Below are positions 5,721-6,363 of a stretch of DNA of 6,363 nucleotides, piece by piece. The notes beneath the pieces are model-generated. The model saw nothing but the letters and a program-made list of their open reading frames with translations. It ran no database searches and was not told where the DNA came from. A program made the position numbers and the translations under genes. The stretch lies in NCBI GenBank assembly GCA_018667995.1, contig JABIQT010000424.1, positions 1 through 6,363 on the forward strand. Direction: 5' to 3'. The stretch's first letter is position 1; each line of letters starts with the position of its first letter. The DNA comes from Candidatus Latescibacterota bacterium (GTDB lineage: Bacteria > JAAXHH01 > JABIQT01).

Positions 5721-6363
5721 TCAGATGGTCATTGTCTTCCAGACACCTTTGCGAAAGCGGTAATAGCAGGCCAATCCGAGGCCACAGATATAGACTGTAG
5801 CAGCCATCCAGGCCCCAAAGAAGTCCATCTTCAACGTGATAGCGAGGTAATATGATAATGGCAGAAATATGACCCACGCGCCGACAAGGGCAGCCATCAT
5901 GGTCCAACGGGTGTCGCCGGCCCCGCGTAGCGATCCGATCAATACTACTGCGAGGGCATCAAAGGCCTGAAAAATAGCCGCAAACATAAGGCCCTGGCGG
6001 CCGTATTTGATCACGTCCGGTTCATCGTTAAAGATTGAAACGAGTTCGACCGGAAAAGCGATGAAGGTCAGGCCGATAAGGAACATATAAATGATGGCCA
6101 GCTTGAGCGCACTGTATGTGCTTCGCTCTGCCATATCCAGGTTCTTTGCTCCGATATACTGACCCACCAGAACCGTCGATGCCATGCCAATGCTGAGTCC
6201 GACCATGTAGGAGATGGACATCATTTGGATGGCAATCTGGTTGGCTGCCAGCTGACCATCGCCAAGACGTCCGATCAAGGCACTGAAGATGACGAAACTA
6301 CCAATGTCCAGAAAACGCTGGACGCCTATGGGCGCCCCTACCCGGATTACACGCAGGATTTCA
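5721..6363 (-). CDS. MATE family multidrug/Na+ (or H+) antiporter, C-terminal half (5' end outside window)
   Basis: Inner-membrane exporter of the multidrug and toxic compound extrusion family, which pumps cationic drugs or metabolites in exchange for Na+ or H+. The frame is open from the window edge and gives 213 residues, about half of the usual 440-470, corresponding to the second six-helix lobe. The visible N-terminal part (RVGAPIGVQRFLDIGSFVIF, then LIGRLGDGQLAANQIAIQ) is the typical start of that lobe, and the TTG at 6278 inside it is not a start. Further marks are a GQYIGA turn after a helix and the conserved loop SLRGAGDTRW. Hydrophobic segments include MVGLSIGMASTVLVG, LAIIYMFLIGLTFIAF, MFAAIFQAFDALAVVLIG, ALVGAWVIFLPLSYYL and AATVYICGLGLACYY. 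The protein ends with a short basic tail (RFRKGVWK). It is upstream of rhaB on the same strand. The substrate is unknown. Confidence 0.88.
   Translation of the reverse strand, partial: EILRVIRVGAPIGVQRFLDIGSFVIFSALIGRLGDGQLAANQIAIQMMSISYMVGLSIGMASTVLVGQYIGAKNLDMAERSTYSALKLAIIYMFLIGLTFIAFPVELVSIFNDEPDVIKYGRQGLMFAAIFQAFDALAVVLIGSLRGAGDTRWTMMAALVGAWVIFLPLSYYLAITLKMDFFGAWMAATVYICGLGLACYYRFRKGVWKTMTI

Overview
This window is bacterial chromosomal DNA of roughly balanced GC content, with compact single-gene transcription units and Shine-Dalgarno sites. The genes are a glycine/D-amino-acid oxidase, a TIM-barrel sugar epimerase, a Gfo/Idh/MocA dehydrogenase, rhamnulokinase and a MATE exporter. They suggest a heterotroph that uses diverse sugars. 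The in-frame UGA gene implies that the organism makes selenocysteine. Such gene mixes are common in uncultivated marine lineages such as Latescibacterota or Poribacteria, but that placement is a guess from gene content.

Layout: (1) positions 1-1104, plus strand, a FAD-dependent glycine oxidase-like protein (ThiO type) cut at its N-terminus by the window edge. (2) 1123-1914, minus strand, a sugar phosphate isomerase/epimerase-type TIM barrel, convergent with the oxidase. (3) 1915-2052, a divergent promoter region. (4) 2053-2634, plus strand, an exported peroxiredoxin/thioredoxin-fold protein whose frame is interrupted by one TGA at 2275-2277. The TGA lies exactly where the family has its first catalytic cysteine (W-U-P-H-C), and a hairpin that fits a bacterial SECIS element follows at 2281-2314. 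I read it as a selenoprotein with Sec75. (5) 2664-3722, minus strand, a Gfo/Idh/MocA oxidoreductase, convergent with the selenoprotein gene. (6) 3723-4158, a 436-base gap without a convincing gene but with several inverted repeats, two of which could form a pseudoknot. (7) 4159-5628, minus strand, rhamnulokinase with its own good sigma-70-like promoter at 5678-5706. (8) 5721-6363, minus strand, the C-terminal half of a MATE transporter running off the window.

Working together: RhaB, the sugar epimerase and the Gfo/Idh dehydrogenase all act on sugars or polyols, but they are separate transcription units and no rhamnose isomerase or aldolase is present, so this is not a complete rhamnose operon. 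The selenoprotein appears to be an independent extracytoplasmic thiol/selenol redox enzyme. It is the most interesting item here, because routine annotation would split it into a 74-residue fragment and a C-terminal fragment, or call it a pseudogene.
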